Of a stretch of 64,000 nt of DNA, positions 23,944-36,110 are shown one piece after another (the stretch's first letter is position 1; each line of letters opens with the position of its first letter). A program made the translations under genes and the position numbers. Source of the DNA: Coleophoma eucalyptorum (Eukaryota > Ascomycota > Leotiomycetes > Helotiales > Dermateaceae). The stretch covers positions 1,860,001 to 1,924,000 of the forward strand of contig JALRME010000002.1 in NCBI GenBank assembly GCA_026120035.1. Direction: 5' to 3'. Below the pieces are notes generated by a model, which saw only the letters and a program-made list of their open reading frames with translations, did no database searches and was not told where the DNA came from.

Positions 23944-26900
23944 ATGAATCCGCCGTCACGTTCGCATACCAAACGCAGAGCGGTATCTGCTCAGACCAGC
24001 CATGCTGCTCCCTTTAGATACGCTCCAGAAGGATCTCCGAGTCCTTTCGCCCCCACTGCAGATGTCGCTTCAAGTACTCGACGGCCTAAGACAAGCCATA
24101 CAGTCTCCGTAGGATGGGACGAAGGCGATGATACCATAACCCATAGTACAGCAAGGCTAAATATCGAGCTCGCTGAGTGTGTGGAGACCAAGACGATCAC
24201 GACTACTACAACTACAAAGCGATCGTATCCTCCTCTCTTTATGCCAAAGCCGCAAGCCCTCGAAAATCTTGATCCAAAACGATACCCTTTAGCCTCGAAG
24301 CCAACACCCCTTGAGCTGTCTAATTTCTCTTATGAAGTCGACGGACGAATGGTCAGCTTTCGTGAAGACGAGCCGTCAACGTATTACTACGAGGTTCGTC
24401 GTTCCTGTCGTTTTATATAACTTGTACACCTATGCTAACGTGTATATAGAATCTGCGAGATAATCAAAATTCGAGCCCAATACACAGCTCCAAGGATGAT
24501 GAATTGTCTGACGCTACAGCTGCAGACGACCAGCAAAGCGGACGAGTGAGCAGAAAGAAGGCAGTTATTAATCGCAATCGATCCTCAAGGGGACTGCCAG
24601 CTGTTAGGGGGAAAGCCAGTTCTTCGGGTCGTGGCCAAATGAAGAAAACCAAGGATTTTGAAGGGCATCATTCCACAGACGAAGAACGTCCGTCTACCCG
24701 CGAGCGAAGACCAAGACATCGAGCACTAGACATCCATAATACTACTCTACCAGCAACTCCAGATGCATCCGAACTGGATCAACCCGCATCCAACCCGAGC
24801 CAATCCTCCTCACTTTTGGGCACTAGCTATACTCCAAAATCTGGGCTTAGTCAAAGTGCTTCTTCCGACGAAGTTGCAAGTCCAACAGACGCCACCAACG
24901 AAGATGTTTTCTCAAGTGCAGTGGCCACTCCACCGATCGCCGAGTCTGACTTGGAGCCATTCGAGAGCGTGAACGCAGCCTTGGCACAGGCATCGGCCCA
25001 GAGACCGAGCATCAATACTCTGGCGGCCCAAAATGCAAGTTTACCAAGCCCGGGTTTGTCGCCGACTTTTGCACCAGCAGAACTGCCTGTAGGCCCATAT
25101 CAAGACAATGAGATTGAGGAGCCCGGTAGTGAAAGCCCAGCGACTCAATCTGGGGACAGTCAAGCAACAATGGATGGGGATTATACTGGCAACCCCAAGT
25201 CTAGGGCTTTGAAGTTGTATCAGAAATCTGATAGGAATTATGCTATGTCAGATCCACAGGCCCCATCCATCCTGGAGGCACGCACAATGATGGAAACGTT
25301 TGACTCGATGCCAGATGATATGAAGTCGTTCATGATGTACCAATTCCTACGACGTTGTTCTAGAAAGACACTCCATGTCATCGCTGATGTCGTGAACCCT
25401 GCTCTGAAGTGCGACTTTTTGGATCAATTACCAGCAGAGCTGAGCCTTCACATTCTCAGCTTTCTTGACCACAAAGATTTGTGTCGAGCAGCAAGAGTCT
25501 CCAAGCAATGGAGAAATGTTATTGATACTAATGAGACTGGCTGGAAGGAGCTTCTAGATAGAGATGGATATGTTCTGCCACTGGGCGAGCTTGAGCGAGC
25601 AATTCACCAAGGATGGGGATGGCAAGACCCCTATGGGCCCGATGGCTTCGAGCAAGATTTTAGCATTCAGGGAACCCCTATCGATGCAATCATGGCGAAC
25701 GGAGGCCTCCAGAAGTTTGAAGCTGAATCCTCACGTAAAGTTCGGTCCACGACGAAGAGAAAACGTGTTATGGGTACTTCGAGCTCAGAGAGAGCAAAGC
25801 GACGAGCGGTTAGTCATGAATTTGCAAGCAAGGCTCAGGAAATGATCTCAAAGTATCCCTCCGGCGCCAACTTCCACAAGTCTGAAGGCCCTCTCACCGC
25901 AGCCAATGCGGCTGCTCTAGCTGTTCCCGATCCGCAACTTGGCTTACCTAGTCTGAGAAAGCTGCACCTTTTCAAATCATTATATCGGCGCCGTTCTATG
26001 ATCAAGCGTAGTTGGACCAACAGCAAATTCGAGCCCCACCATCTTGCTTTCCCTGCTCATCCTGCACACGTTATTACGTGTCTTCAATTCGACGATGATA
26101 AGATTTTGACTGGCAGCGACGACACTCTTATCCATGTCTATGATACCAAAACAGGCCAATTGCGAAAGAAGCTTGAGGGTCACGAAGGAGGAGTATGGGC
26201 TTTGCAATACGAAGGCAATGTTTTGGTATCCGGCTCCACAGATCGATCAGTTCGTGTTTGGGATATTGAGAAAGGTCTCTGCACGCAGGTTTTTCATGGT
26301 CACACGTCAACTGTCCGCTGTCTTCAAATCCTCATGCCAACAGAGACAGGCCAGACAGAAAAGGGCAAGCGAATCATGGTACCAGAGAAGCCTCTCATCA
26401 TTACTGGATCTCGAGACTCCCAGCTTCGAGTTTGGAAGCTGCCCGAACAGGGTTCAAAGCGCTATATTCAAACTGGACCACCTGCAAATGATGCTGACTG
26501 CCCATACTTCGTGCGTGTGTTGAATGGGCACAACCATTCTGTTCGCGCTATTGCAGCTCATCAAGATACTCTGGTTAGCGGCAGCTATGATTTTACTGTG
26601 CGTGTGTGGAAGATTTCCACAGGAGAGACTGTGCATCGTCTGCAAGGACATACCATGAAAGTTTACAGCGTGGTCTTGGACCATAAGCGAGATCGTTGTA
26701 TCAGTGGATCTATGGATAACTTTGTTAAGATCTGGTCGTTGGAGACTGGCGCATGTTTGTTCACTCTTGAAGGCCATACCTCATTGGTCGGTCTGTTGGA
26801 TCTTCGTGATGAACGTCTTGTGTCTGCTGCTGCAGACTCTACGTTAAGAATATGGGACCCAGAGAACGGACAGTGCAAAAGCACACTCAGTGCGCACACA

Positions 26901-27254
26901 GGTGCTATCACCTGTTTTCAACACGATGGGCAGAAAGTCATTTCTGGATCTGACAGAACCTTGAAAATGTGGAACGTCAAGACTGGTGAATGCATCAAGG
27001 ATCTCTTGACTGATCTAAGCGGAGTTTGGCAAGTCAAATTTGATGAAAGAAGATGTGTTGCAGCAGTACAACGTGATAATTTGACGTTTGTAGAGGTCAG
27101 TGACGTATAAACCAGCTTATGGATCATACTAACTATCGACTAGGTTCTTGACTTCGGCGCCTCCCGAGACGGGATCCCAGCATCGCAGCGCGGTTCTAGG
27201 ATCTTACTCAACAACGACATGACGGACCGGATAACTGAAGTAGAGGACGTATGA
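23944..27254 (+). CDS. CDC4: CDC4-type F-box/WD40 substrate receptor of SCF ubiquitin ligase
   Basis: Exons 23944-24393, 24450-27095 and 27144-27254 give 1068 residues with all junctions in phase 0. The last exon adds the conserved VLDFG end and would be missed in a bare ORF, which stops inside the intron. The F-box (LPAELSLHILSFLDHKDLCR) lies near residue 480. The C-terminal ~350 residues form an eight-bladed WD40 propeller with repeated GH...WD and SGS.D motifs. The first blade carries ITCLQFDDDKILTGSDD and the second EGHEGGVWALQ, closely resembling yeast Cdc4. Family role: binds phosphodegrons (Sic1, Gcn4, cyclins) and hands them to SCF for ubiquitination, controlling the G1/S step in the nucleus. 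The ~475-residue N-terminal half is mostly disordered. Start is the first ATG after a short non-ATG open stretch. Confidence 0.92.
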
Positions 27255-27559
27255 GGGATGAAATTCTTAATGATATTACCATGGGGAACATTGGTACAGG
27301 CAATGGAACGGCAATGACTTTGTTTGGTGGGAGTAATGGCAGGGAATCGTCAACATGCATAGCGGGAAATAGGCATTTGTCTGGGTTATAGGATTATTGG
27401 TGTTCATAAGGGTCCGGAGGTATAAGTCGGCTATATTACTTCTTACTCTTCAAGTGACCTTTTCACAGCTTTATATGCGGGACTTGTATAACTATCATGT
27501 AGTCTTGCTACCCAAAAATGAGAGCGAGGCGTATTGGCACACTTCTTGATATCCCTCTG
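27255..27559. other. Short convergent 3' region
   Basis: These 305 bases separate the stop codons of CDC4 and the GNAT gene, which converge. They should hold both 3' UTRs; nothing else is visible. Confidence 0.6.
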
Positions 27560-28447
27560 TCAGTTCCTCGTCTCAGTCTCTTTCATACTTGGTCGTCTCA
27601 TAGATCTCCAAACATACATTCCCCACCTTCCATCCTCCGCATCAGGATTTCTGGCTCCCTCTTCCGCAAACTCATCTAAATCGACTCTTAACTCACCCAA
27701 AACCTCAAACCCTTTGCTCTTAAAAGCTGTCCACCCAGCATCACTGCTACTTACCCAGGAATAGATCCCGGTCTCATCCGCCTTCTTTGTCCCCCACCCA
27801 ATCAACGCACTTCCCACTCCTTTCCTCTGATACTCAGGCGCAATCACAATCGCGACCAGTATCATACACTTCTCGCCACTGCCGGGCCACGGTGACAGGT
27901 ACTCCTGCCATTTCTGCAACGAATTACCCGTAATCTCCGATAATTGCTTCAGTTTTGGCTTCTCACTATTTCCATCATAGTGCCCGATCTCTTCCCGAGC
28001 GGGTTTCTTGGGCGGGGTGCTTGTGGCTGTACTGGGTTCTGCTGATACCGTCGCCCAGCAGGCCCAGCCGATAGCTTGTCTCTCGCCCTCCTCAGAGTCC
28101 AGAACGGCCTTCACGACCTGGCATCGTTCCGGTGGCCGTGAGAGCCAGGAGCTGAGTACGGAGGTCATCATGTCGATGTGTTCGTTTGGATCTGGGTTCT
28201 TGCCTATTTTTTTTTGTTTTCACACCGTAAGGACTTGAACTTGGTTTTGGAAATGGGGTTCTTTCTGGTTGTTTCTTGTTTGAATGTCTATGTAGGAGGA
28301 TTGGATTATGTTGGAGGAAGTGAGCTACCTACCAGCCATTGCTTTAAGCTGTGTGTGTGTATCTTGCTTGAATGCTGAGTCGGAGATTCGCGCTAGAAGA
28401 GGGATATCTGCCGTTTCTGCGAGGCCGAGCTTGAATGGCAAAGCCAT
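27560..28447 (-). CDS. GNAT-family N-acetyltransferase
   Basis: Model complement(27560-28203, 28333-28447), 252 residues. A 129-base intron with GTAGGT donor and TAG acceptor joins KAMA-G to KNPDPNEHID in phase 1. The first exon (MALPFKLGLAETADIPLLARISDSAF) is the usual alpha1 start of the GNAT fold. Motif A is clear: ILVAIVIAPEYQRKGVGSAL, whose QRKGVG loop binds the acetyl-CoA pyrophosphate. The later GFEVLGEL strand fits motif B. The substrate cannot be told from sequence; fungal members of this small stand-alone class are mostly uncharacterised and likely cytosolic or nuclear. No targeting signal seen. The gene sits between CDC4 (convergent) and AHA1 (same strand, upstream). Confidence 0.85.
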
Positions 28448-28931
28448 CCTGTTGACGTTGAGGATTGTTGGTACTAGGTGAGGGATTGAGAATATTAATG
28501 GAACCGGTCTGAGGACTTTGAGATCTGGGAATGAGAGCCAAATTATACATCTATAATCTAGGTTGGATTGTATCACGTGGTGCCATGTTCATAGGGTTTC
28601 AAGAAACTCTGTGCTTTGATGTCCTTGCATAGGGGATCTCGGCATCTGACTCAAATGGCCGGCGAGCTTAATCGAGCCTGACTAGATGCATTGTTTGTCT
28701 TGAGTAGTGGGATACACAAAGCCTCCTTCCTCAACGAGACGTAGCGTAGAATTGTTTTGGTACATGGGGGTGGGGGAATTGAATCGCGAACATAAAGGAG
28801 ACATATACGAAATATAATGGACTGAGAGCATTTGATTTTTCTATCAATGTCTAAACTGCTTATGAGCACCCTCGAATGTCCGTGATTCCTAAATGATTTC
28901 GTAGTCTCATAATGCCACTGACTCGCCTGCT
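28448..28931. other. Intergenic region between AHA1 and the GNAT gene
   Basis: These 484 bases run from the AHA1 stop to the GNAT start, both on the minus strand, so they carry the AHA1 3' UTR and the GNAT promoter. No gene or repeat seen. Confidence 0.6.
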
Positions 28932-30071
28932 CTACAAGATCGTGCCAAAACTAAAAGCTCATTAGTATTTATCAAAAGCTGTATGCCTGGCAGGACTTAC
29001 CCGAATGTGGTCTTGATACTGCGAACATAGTATTCGCTCCAGTTACGCTTAGTGACCTCTTCTTGTCCAACTGGGACACCAGTCCAGCTCACTCTCATGA
29101 CGGTAACATTGTCAACGTCGTTCTGGTCAAAGCTAATCTCCAGGCGAGAGTAATGTCCCTTTGGCCATTGGTCAAGTCTCCAGCTCTGAACAATCTTTGT
29201 TGGCTCTTCCAGCTCAAGATACTCGCCAGAGACGTTGCCGCCGAAAAGTTCGAACTTTCCACCCTTCTTAGCACCCTCAAAGAGTTTTGGTGCTGCCCGA
29301 GTGAATGCAGTAATGCGCTGGGGGTCTGTAAATGTCTTGTATAATTCGGATGCCGGAGCTCGGAACTCTTCATTATCAGTGACTGTGGTGGTGTTCACCG
29401 AAGAATTACCACTGGTTGAGGTCGTGGTAGAAGTGGCTGCAGTAGCTGCAGTTGGGGTTGAGGTACCACCATATACCTTTGGAGAGGCCCAGCCACTGGA
29501 TGGATCTGATCCAGGAGCATGCTGAATGTCCTTGCCGTGCTCAGCGACCAAGGCAGGACCAAGCTTCGCAAATTGCTTTCGCAATTGAGGAACAAGCTTG
29601 GCGCGCACAAGGTCCTTAACGGGTGCCTTCGAGTTTGCATCGGCATAAATATCTATGTCAAACTTGGACAGTCAGCTCAGCCATACCGCTGCGCCCATGG
29701 GGGGACGATGAGACATACAACATACTCGTTTTCTTCGGTGTCATGGGCAACCTCAGGGATCGTGATCGTACCGGAGACATCTTCATCATCTTTGGTTTTA
29801 CCTGCAAGATTTAGACACAGAAGACAGCAAATGGCGAAGAGAATGTACCTGAGTACTCAATGACTACTTTGAGATCGAAGATAGTGATAACCTTGCCCTT
29901 TCTCTGGCTGACATCACAGTCACCATCCATACTAATGACTTTGTCTAACTTCGCGGTGACCCCATTCTCTTCAGCGCTGATAGACTTAATACCCTCTCCC
30001 ATCCAATCCTTCGTCCATGCTGAGGCATCCTTGTTGACCCAGTGCCAGTTGTTAGGGTTATGAAGAACCAT
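28932..30071 (-). CDS. AHA1: AHA1, activator of Hsp90 ATPase
   Basis: Four exons: complement(28932-28950, 29001-29662, 29719-29801, 29849-30071), 328 residues, all in phase. The last exon is only 19 bases and supplies the FGFGTIL ending typical of the family; without it the protein would stop inside the intron. The third junction uses a CCAAG acceptor that restores EYVFDIDIYAD. The N-terminal Hsp90-middle-domain binder starts with the conserved NPNNWHW motif (residues about 4-10) and an SxW.KDW segment. A Thr/Ser/Ala-rich linker follows, then the C-terminal AHSA1 (Bet v1-like) domain from about residue 210, with SGEYLELEEPTKIVQSWR. Aha1 binds Hsp90 in the cytosol and stimulates its ATPase cycle during client folding. 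Identification is firm. Confidence 0.95.
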
Positions 30072-31428
30072 GGTGGGCGGGTGATTTGTGTCGAAGTCGA
30101 AATGTGGGTTGTGGGTGCACTAGAAAAGAACTTCAAGTTGTTAGCATAAGCGCATAACAGAGTTTAAAGATGTTTATCACGGCAAATTCAGGAAAGTTCA
30201 GAAAGAGGCCCGAAGGCGCAAAGCATTGTCATCAATGGAGAGTACAAATTCGTCTATGACTGGTGCCAGCTGGTGTATCATCATGGTAGTGGGAGGTGAG
30301 GTGGGATGAGGTGGAAAGGAATGCGAATACATACTTCTCTCCTCGCAGCAGAAATGCAGCTAAACTCTCTGCATGTAACTTGGTTAGAAGTGTCAGCTCT
30401 TCAAGAAGTCGGAAGCTGAATTAAAAGAAGTGGTGAAGAATGTGAGAAACCTCACAACTTGACTCTCGAAGATTCCACGGCCTCGCGAGTTTTATCGAAG
30501 CTTGTCCGGAGCCGGAAGAACAGGGTATCCGTGCGCGCTAGAGTCATCACGTGGGAGAGTGCCAGCCGAGGCCTTGGAGATCTCACTTCCATCTTGAACT
30601 ACAGTGGCGTTATTTGGCGATGTGCCGCTCAGCCCGCCGCCTTCCTTCCCTGGCCCTCACCCTTATGTTCTGGTCTTCACAGCGTAATGGTACTTAGCAT
30701 AAGCACAGCAGATCCGTCTGCTTTTGTCAAGGCATTCCCGCAAGTTCTCGATCGTGCCGTTCATAGAGCCCCAATAGATGATCCCTCCCGATAAATAAGT
30801 ACCCATTCTGCGATCGACTAGCACCGAGGGTTTTGCCTTTGACGTCACCGAGTTCGATTGATTCAGATTCTAAATACTCATTGTCGTCCATCCTCCGCTG
30901 GGACCCGCTATGAGATAAACATCTCCGTGCTTTATCCAAAGTCTCGGGAGCAAGTTAACCTTTCAAAAAAGCTCTATATAACAGTGTTTCTTGTCGTTGA
31001 GTGGCTACATGCATCTGATATGAAGATCTTTCTAGCTGCATTGGCCAGTCATGATCGTTGGCCCACAGGACCCCAGGGTTGATACCGCTTTCCCGAAACG
31101 CATGGTGAAGGTATGACGTTGGGCGCCTTACTTACTGATCATAGCCACAGCGCTGATCGATGCTGGAACTCTTACAAACACCTTGGCATAACCTTACGGC
31201 TACGTCGGACTAAGTGGTCGTTCGTCAGTGTCTTGCTAAGCATTAAGACCCAACCACACCAGATTCTGGTGCAGGACAGACAAAATATAAGTACTGCGAC
31301 CATTATCATTCCCATTCTACTTTCTCCTTGCCACTCCCCTGCTCTAAGATCCGATATCACTCCACCATTATTCTGCACGAAGAAAACACCACGTCCTCTC
31401 ACATCCTCCTATTTAAGATTTAGTAGAC
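30072..31428. other. Divergent promoter region, AHA1 / membrane protein gene
   Basis: About 1.36 kb between two divergent starts. GT...AG pairs on the minus strand around 30130-30440 could mark a 5' UTR intron of AHA1, but this is not certain. No coding gene or RNA gene was recognised. Confidence 0.5.
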
Positions 31429-32331
31429 ATGGCAGTAATATGGGGGTTGGATCTCAAAGAGATGCAGTGGGGAAAGTTTAAGGGATCCTACATGTTCAAC
31501 CAGGTGTATCATCTGAGGCGGACAAAGATGATCGTGTACCAAATCGCCATGATCCTATGTGTTGTGTCCGAGTCTGTAGGCACTGCCGCGCTGTCAGGTA
31601 ACATGACTCTAGGCCATATTCAAAGGCACATTGCTGATTGTTTCAGATTATGTTGACGAGCAGGATGGCATATCAACGAGAAGTGGCGGCCAGGCTATGA
31701 TACATAACAACGACATTGTTGGGATAATGTCTTACAACATTTTCATTGGTATTGCAGTAGCCACGATTTTTGGTTCCGGCTTTTTCTTCGACCTGTTTTG
31801 GCCTGAGCGAAAGGAAAGTAATGGGGTGAGACTCGCATGGAAAATATCTGCCATAGCAGTATGTCTCGGAGCGCTCGGCGATGCTCTTGCCTTAACTGTA
31901 AGTCTTATGTCTTTTGGTTGGAATGGATAGTGATGCTAAGCGACCAGGTTATTGTTGCAACCCATGCCGCACATATCACCGGCGTCTCGGCAACTGAGGC
32001 GGCAACACTTATTCGAAATAACTCGGGTGGCAAACCTACACTTGTGTATAGGCATAATCCATATTGCGTTGCATCGGCTGTTATATTATGGCCCGGAGTC
32101 GTTGCATCCTTTGCAAGGTCAGTTAACCTTCCTCGCCATGTAACAACCCAGCAACTAACTTCATATCTTAGTGCTTATATCCTCTTCAAGTCCCACAAAC
32201 ATGATGATGAGTTTGGCCCCAAGTCGGCTCAAGCAAGAAAGAAAGACGAAGAGGCTTCTATGGGTACGGAAAGTATTAATGGTGACAGCTCAGTTCCTGC
32301 TCCGCAGATGGCACAGGTTAGCAGTACATAG
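31429..32331 (+). CDS. Conserved fungal four-helix membrane protein, function unknown
   Basis: Four exons, 31429-31597, 31647-31897, 31948-32117 and 32172-32331, give 249 residues; all three introns are 49-54 bases with in-phase joins. Four hydrophobic helices are visible: about residues 35-57 (YQIAMILCVVSESVGTAAL), 80-110 (IMSYNIFIGIAVATIFGSGF onward), 122-150 (WKISAIAVCLGALGDALAL onward) and 180-205 (ASAVILWPGVVASFASAYIL). The start MAVIWGLDLKEMQWGKFKGSYMFNQ has no cleavable signal, so the N terminus is probably cytosolic; the C-terminal ~45 residues are polar and charged. The arrangement recalls MARVEL-type four-helix proteins, but I cannot assign a family. Likely plasma membrane or endomembrane. 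Confidence 0.8.
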
Positions 32332-32674
32332 TGATTTAATGTATAATCTTGCTTTTCCCGCCCAAATGAAGCCTATCGAGCTGGTGACAGCATCATACAA
32401 AGCCGAGAGATCAGATTTCTCGGCATGCTCTAGTTGTTGGACAAATATGTCTCCTACAGTACTGAATCTGAAATGCCATAATATTCTCAGATCGACTGCA
32501 GATTGTCAGATTGAATTCAAATATCACAAACTTGCATGCTCTACTAGTAATCTTGTTCCCAAAGCGAACCTTACCTTAAGAATTCTTAGTCTTCAAGTCA
32601 AGGTGCTCAAAAATCTACGCAGATAATAATTAGAGAAGTTTGGGATTATATATGTACATAACAGCTTTCCTAAT
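32332..32674. other. 3' region before the 5S rRNA pair
   Basis: About 340 bases between the membrane-protein stop and the first 5S gene. It should hold the 3' UTR; no other feature seen. Confidence 0.5.
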
Positions 32675-32793
32675 ACATACGACCATAGACTGAGGAGAAC
32701 TGGGCATCCCGTCCGCTCTGCCATACATAAGCCTCAGATCGGTAGATTAGTAGTTGGGTGGGTGACCACCAGCGAATACCTACTGTTGTATGT
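32675..32793 (+). rRNA. 5S ribosomal RNA, copy 1
   Basis: A 119-base 5S rRNA. It starts ACATACGACCATAG and ends TTGTATGT, which pair as helix I. Helix II forms from CUGAGG (16-21) with CCUCAG (58-63), helix IV from GGUAG (67-71) with CUACU (106-110), and helix V from GGUGG (83-87) with CCACC (92-96). The internal promoter block AGTAGTTGGGTGGGTGACC and the CAGCGAATACC segment are as in other ascomycetes. A run of five T at 32793-32797 should end RNA polymerase III transcription. Free-standing 5S genes, away from the large rDNA repeat, are usual in Pezizomycotina. Confidence 0.95.
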
Positions 32794-32797
32794 TTTT
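32793..32797 (+). terminator. RNA polymerase III T-run terminator, 5S copy 1
   Basis: TTTTT directly at the 3' end of the first 5S gene. Confidence 0.8.
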
Positions 32798-32873
32798 GTC
32801 CATTTTCCTTTTATTTCTCGCGCCTGATGTAATTATACCTGGAATATAGATTCAAATAGTTACTGTTCCCAGT

Positions 32874-32992
32874 ACATACGACCATAGACTGAGGAGAATT
32901 GGGCATCCCGTCCGCTCTGCCATACACAAGCCTCAGATCGGCAGATTAGTAGTTGGGTGGGTGACCACCAGCGAATACCTACTGTTGTATGT
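32874..32992 (+). rRNA. 5S ribosomal RNA, copy 2
   Basis: A second 119-base copy begins exactly 199 bases after the first, in the same direction, with an 80-base spacer. It differs from copy 1 at three positions, all C/T transitions: 26 (C to T), 54 (T to C) and 69 (T to C). The change at 69 replaces a U-A pair of helix IV with a C-A mismatch; the other two fall in or beside loops. All other helices and the internal promoter are intact, and a T5 run follows at 32992-32996. It is probably transcribed, but the helix IV mismatch leaves open a minor variant or a young pseudogene. Confidence 0.9.
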
Positions 32993-32996
32993 TTTT
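32992..32996 (+). terminator. RNA polymerase III T-run terminator, 5S copy 2
   Basis: TTTTT directly at the 3' end of the second 5S gene. Confidence 0.8.
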
Positions 32997-34463
32997 GCCA
33001 TTTTTGCCTGTCATAGAAGTGGCCTTAGCTTCGTCATCCTAGAGGATCCAGGACTATCTTGATTTGGATTTTTGAGTATTGCACGAAAGATTCTCGATTG
33101 AAGTGCCATTGAGGACTCTTTAAACGTTGTAGACATATATCGTTAATCTATTTTAAACCATCTGAGTGCAAACACTTCAAGATGGCCAAGCTTTTAGACG
33201 TATGAAATACAAGGATAAGGCTGCACTCCGGATGTTTGAAGGAGGGATGACTCGCTATGGACAAACAGGCGAATATTCAAGACCGACACTTGTATATCAC
33301 TCGACTTGGTTATGATTTCAGGCTTGTAAAATTGGATGAATCGAATACTTTGAACCATTGGCGGTCAATGCCTTGACTGACGATGCTCGGCTATCGGGAC
33401 CACAATTTCTTCATTTTACAGATCTCATTGTCGATAATCAGACATGTTGTTAGTTGTCCAAATGCATCTTTCTGCCCAAAGTGAGGATGGATAGGAAATA
33501 CAAAGATCTACCTTACAGTAGAACCCATTACCTAAACCCCCAGACTAGTCGATTAAGCCATGGAATCCCCCGCGGTTATGATGACATCGCTGTAAACCGC
33601 CGTTGTGCGCCACAGGACTGGCTTCTCCAGCTGACCTTCAGATCCCATAGCCATCTGATCTCAATGGCGAAAATTTTCCATACAAAGGTTTCATGCTGGG
33701 CGGAGGGTTGTCGTCTGAATGATTGCCTTATTGGTCACCGTCAGAAGAAGGCAGAGTAGTGGAGACATTGCTCGTGCCACCACCAACAGTGCTTGCCATA
33801 CATGTGACGCGAAACACGACCTTGACTGCAGATCACGAGAGCTGTTTCGAGCTGCTTTTAGAAACGGACCTATCTGCATTCGCAAGGCCTAGAAGATCCA
33901 GTCGAGGGGTAGGGCTATGAGTGCGCTGTTACAGCAGATCACCATCGTTGTCTATAGAGTCGTGCACAAGGTATTGCTGGCGCCCCGAGACTCTTTAGTT
34001 TTTCAATGTGGTTTCCTGTCCTGCCCTACGGTAAGCTTGAAAAACAACTCACGTATTACAGGCGCTGAGCTGAGTGGAGCTTAGGACGAACGACAACACT
34101 CAGACCTTATTTACTGCTTTGCCCCTTTTCACTTTCCGCTTCCTTGCCAGCTCTCCGCGTTGGAGCCACAGCCCTGCTTCACCTGTCCCGCGCTTCATTG
34201 GTCGCTAGACCCTGCTTTGGTTGGCTGGCTGTTCTTGTTTTAGCGATCTCGAAGCTACTGTGCTGCCGCGAAATCTAGAAGAGCACATTTACCTTTCCGA
34301 CTTGCAAATCGTCACATCGTCGCCCATCAGTGCTACAATCCTCCAATTCTCCGTCTACCGCTTGATCAGGGCCATCCGTTGCTATACCTTTGATCACTGC
34401 CCGAATCTTGAATCTTGCAACACATCTCGAGAGCCTCAGCCGGTTAAGGCCACAGGGGCCGTC
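32997..34463. other. Intergenic region upstream of the nucleotide-sugar transporter
   Basis: About 1.5 kb between the second 5S gene and the transporter start. The last ~250 bases are an open frame without ATG (GTG/TTG only) and probably form its 5' UTR. Nothing else recognised. Confidence 0.5.
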
Positions 34464-36110
34464 ATGGTTATGAGGGAAGACGCATCGCGCGCGTCCTTCA
34501 TGGGCGTGCCGATGAAGCATGTATCTCTCATCACTGTATGTCTCTAGAATCTACAGACGTACTGTGCTAATATTCATGCAGCTCACATTCCAAAATTCTG
34601 CCCTTATTCTCGTTAGTACCCCATGTTGACATCATCGAGTTTGAGACCAAGCTTCCACAAGGCGCAACTTATGTATTAGAGAGTGCGAAGTTGACAAGAT
34701 CCTAGATCATGCATTATAGTAGAGTCATGCCGGTCCTTGGAGGGCGACGATACCTTACTTCGACGGCTGTATTCTTGAACGAAGTCCTCAAACTGACCGT
34801 GTCGTTAACGATTGCCATGTATGACATCTCGCGAACTCTTCCTCCTTCAACACCGGCGACGGTCCTTTTCGAACAACTGTACATGTCCGTCTTCTCTGGC
34901 GATGGGTGGAAACTAGCAATACCAGCTGCGTTGTACACGCTACAGAATTCCTTGCAATACATTGCGGTCAGCAACCTGGATGCTGTCCACTTCCAAATAT
35001 TGTACCAAATGAAGGCACGAGTTGATCATGCCCCATATGAAGGTTATATGCTAACTTGTCATAGATTCTTACGACTGCTGTATTCTCTGTCATGTTACTT
35101 GGCAGGTCACTTTCTGCAAAACGATGGACTGCCCTTGTATTGTTGACACTTGGCGTGGCTATTGTCCAGCTACCTGCTGGTGACTCCGAAGCATACAACG
35201 GCATCAAAGCTCCGAACTCTAAATTTTACTTCCCCCGATCGTTTCACGAGCTGGGACAATTGACAAATGGTGCTGCCGATGTGGCCGTAGAATTGACGAA
35301 GAGAGGCATGGAGGGCTTCTCGCAGGGACTATCGAAGAGAAGTGCAACCTATGAAGGAATTGAGGAAGATCTAGGACTATCCAAGCCGGTCATGAATTAT
35401 TCGATCGGTCTTAGTGCAGTTCTCATTGCGGCTTCGATATCTGGACTGACTGGCGTTTACTTTGAGAAGGTCCTCAAAGAATCGACGACATATGTGACTG
35501 TATGGACCAGAAATGTGCAACTGTCCTTCTATTCATTATTCCCAGCTTTAATAATTGGTGTCATAATGAAGGATGGCGAGGAAATTGCAAAGAGGGGGTT
35601 CTTCGATGGATATAATGCCGTGGTATGGACCGCTGTTGTATTTCAAGCAGCTGGAGGCGTGCTTGTGGCGTTGTGCATAGCATATGCCGATAATATCGCG
35701 AAGAACTTCGCAACAAGCATCAGCATCATCATCAGCTTCTTGTTTAGTGTCTGGTTTTTTGACTTCCAAGTCTCTTTGAACGTAAGTGCTATACGTGTTT
35801 ACATTTTGAAATTCCTACTAATTTTGATTAGTTCTTGTTCGGTACCAGTATTGTGATATTTGCAACATATCTCTATAGCGGACAAGACAGAAAGCGCAAC
35901 CGACCACCACCTATTAACATCGCCAGCTACGAGAAGACAACAATTGATAATGGCTATACCCCAAAATTCGAAGAAGAGAGGTCGAGAATGACGCTTGATC
36001 CTCTGGACGCAATCAAAAGCGCTGGACTCTCGACTTCAAGACCAAGTTCACCACTGAGACATCACTCTAGAGTGGGGTCTTCTCGCAAAGGAATCAAAAG
36101 AGACGATTGA
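34464..36110 (+). CDS. Nucleotide-sugar (UDP-galactose type) transporter
   Basis: Five exons, 34464-34535, 34582-34611, 34706-35014, 35065-35781 and 35832-36110, give 468 residues. The second exon is only 30 bases (LTFQNSALIL). The third intron (35015-35064) appears to be GC-AG: cutting at AAG|GCACGA restores the family motif YQMKILTTA, while the nearest GT six bases later would insert Ala-Arg into it. Features of SLC35A/Gms1 transporters: FMGVPMKHVSL, LTFQNSALIL.MHYSRVMP, FLNEVLKL, LYTLQNSLQYIAVSNLD, and about ten membrane helices ending in FLFGTSIVIFATYLYS. A polar loop of ~70 residues (about 190-260) separates the two halves. The family carries UDP-galactose or related sugars into the Golgi lumen in exchange for UMP; the exact sugar cannot be read here. 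The polar C terminus ends SSRKGIKRDD. Confidence 0.9.
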
